In this document: positions 5,056 to 5,385 of the stretch, one piece after another | How positions within the stretch are numbered: position 1 is the stretch's first letter | How the letters are laid out: the number at the start of each line of letters is the position of its first letter | NCBI GenBank assembly: GCA_018826645.1 | Contig: JAHJZF010000028.1 | Location: 1-5,385 of the forward strand | Direction: 5' to 3' | Source: Patescibacteria group bacterium | GTDB lineage: Bacteria > Patescibacteriota > Minisyncoccia > UBA6257 > Colwellbacteraceae | Length of the DNA: 5,385 nucleotides | The notes under the pieces: model-generated | What the model was told of the DNA's origin: nothing | Seen by the model: the letters and a program-made list of their open reading frames with translations, nothing else | Database searches by the model: none | Position numbers and translations under genes: made by a program

Positions 5056-5097
5056 CTGCTATCTATGGTTAGCTAGTTGCTAGATAGATAGGGAGAT

Positions 5098-5127
5098 AAG
5101 AAAAACCCCCTTGCGGGGGCCTTTCTT
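5098..5127 (-). terminator. Intrinsic terminator, strongest on the minus strand
   Basis: GGGGG at 5115-5119 and CCCCC at 5106-5110 form a 5-bp GC stem with a 4-base loop. AAGAAA and TTTCTT (5098-5103, 5122-5127) can extend it by six pairs across a small internal loop. On the minus strand the stem is followed at once by TTTTTCTT, the classic form. On the plus strand the tail is CCTTTCTT, weaker, so it could also act in that direction. Confidence 0.85.
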
Positions 5128-5160
5128 AAAGTCCACCGAAAGACGGATCCTTCAGTAGAC
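5098..5160 (-). ncRNA. Candidate small RNA of about 60 bases
   Basis: A near-consensus minus-strand promoter (5167-5195) would start transcription near 5160, and an intrinsic terminator ends it near 5098. Between them no start codon with a ribosome site is visible; the only ATG in the area overlaps the -10 box and would not be in the transcript. The body can form a 6-bp hairpin (TCCGTC with GGTGGA, two G-T pairs, loop TTTC) before the terminator stem. It could be a free small RNA or a leader whose terminator controls read-through towards pgsA about 200 bases further on. It matches no RNA family I recognise. Confidence 0.5.
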
Positions 5161-5166
5161 AAATGC

Positions 5167-5195
5167 ATTGTAGAATACGTGCCGATATTTGTCAA
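5167..5195 (-). promoter_or_regulatory. Near-consensus promoter pointing away from the repeat array
   Basis: On the minus strand TTGACA (5195-5190, 6/6) and TACAAT (5172-5167, 5/6) are separated by exactly 17 bases. This is the best promoter match in the window. Its -35 box lies in the outer flank of the first 67-bp repeat copy. Confidence 0.7.
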
Positions 5196-5385
5196 CCCCG
5201 TTAGAGATAGGACGCTTTGAGCGTCCGACAGTTGTTCTGAGGGCAACTTAGCTCTAACGGGGTCAACCCAGAGATAGGACGCTTTGAGCGTCCGACAGTT
5301 GTTCTGAGGGCAACTTAGCTCTAACGGGGTCAACCCAGAGATAGGACGCTTTGAGCGTCCGACAGTTGTTCTGAGGGCAACTTAG
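5191..5385. repeat. Tandem array of a 67-bp unit, at least 2.7 copies, open at the window end
   Basis: Identical units begin at 5203, 5270 and 5337 (AGAGATAGGACG...), an exact 67-base period with no differences that I can see; the third is cut by the window edge after 49 bases. There are no variable spacers. Each unit contains the hairpin GGACGCT-TTG-AGCGTCC and a second hairpin AGTTG/CAACT. The first copy is preceded by GTCAACCC plus an extra CGTT that the internal junctions lack. This lets ACCCCGTTAGAG (5195-5206) pair with CTCTAACGGGGT (5252-5263) and close a three-way junction. No coding frame in the array looks real. Confidence 0.92.

Noticed and set aside
5073..5333. Minus-strand open frame of 86 codons over the repeats
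   Set aside because: It runs through the 67-bp units, the promoter and the terminator, has no ribosome site, and its peptide only reflects the repeats.
5191..5385. CRISPR array
   Set aside because: The 67-base units follow each other directly with no variable spacers, and no cas gene is visible.

Overview
The window looks like a chromosomal segment from an uncultivated ultra-small bacterium of the Patescibacteria/CPR, most likely a Parcubacteria-type lineage. This is inferred from three things: a minimal DnaX that ends after the clamp-loader core, a small membrane-anchored Gmad2 protein of the kind common in that group, and compact AT-rich genes with overlapping ends and no Shine-Dalgarno (SD) sites. 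No sequence search was possible, so the lineage stays provisional.

Left part (1-3175, AT-rich). An scpA-scpB operon on the minus strand runs into the first 88 codons of a secreted or membrane-anchored protein, possibly a D-Ala-D-Ala carboxypeptidase, cut by the window edge. scpA overlaps scpB by 8 bases and scpB overlaps the partial gene by 26. Divergent from scpA, across a 68-base gap, is dnaX; candidate promoters of the two overlap each other. dnaX converges on the Gmad2-domain gene, with the stop codons overlapping by 8 bases. The themes are chromosome segregation (ScpA/ScpB kleisin complex with an SMC not seen here), replication (clamp loader) and the cell envelope.

Middle (3176-4353). 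A 281-base intergenic region holds a candidate promoter for the Gmad2 gene, short repeats, and a strong promoter plus a 49-base near-perfect hairpin ahead of a gene I do not recognise (178 aa). That gene is clearly more GC-rich than its left neighbours, has a strong SD and ends at a good intrinsic terminator. It is followed on the minus strand by a tRNA-Gln(CUG). The 20 bases covering the start of this tRNA are duplicated just upstream, and the duplicate is split by a 19-base insert carrying a small palindrome.

Right part (4355-5385). pgsA (phosphatidylglycerophosphate synthase) lies on the minus strand with a terminator, a strong SD and a leader hairpin. Upstream of it there is no protein gene, but the stretch is full of signals: a near-consensus promoter followed about 60 bases later by an intrinsic terminator (a candidate small RNA), and a tandem array of a 67-bp unit whose outermost copy can fold into a three-way junction. 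The array runs off the window end.

The most original material is non-coding: the 67-bp array, the candidate small RNA beside it, the split tRNA duplicate, and the similar promoter-hairpin-SD leaders of the two GC-rich genes. No defence system, CRISPR array or transposase gene is visible.
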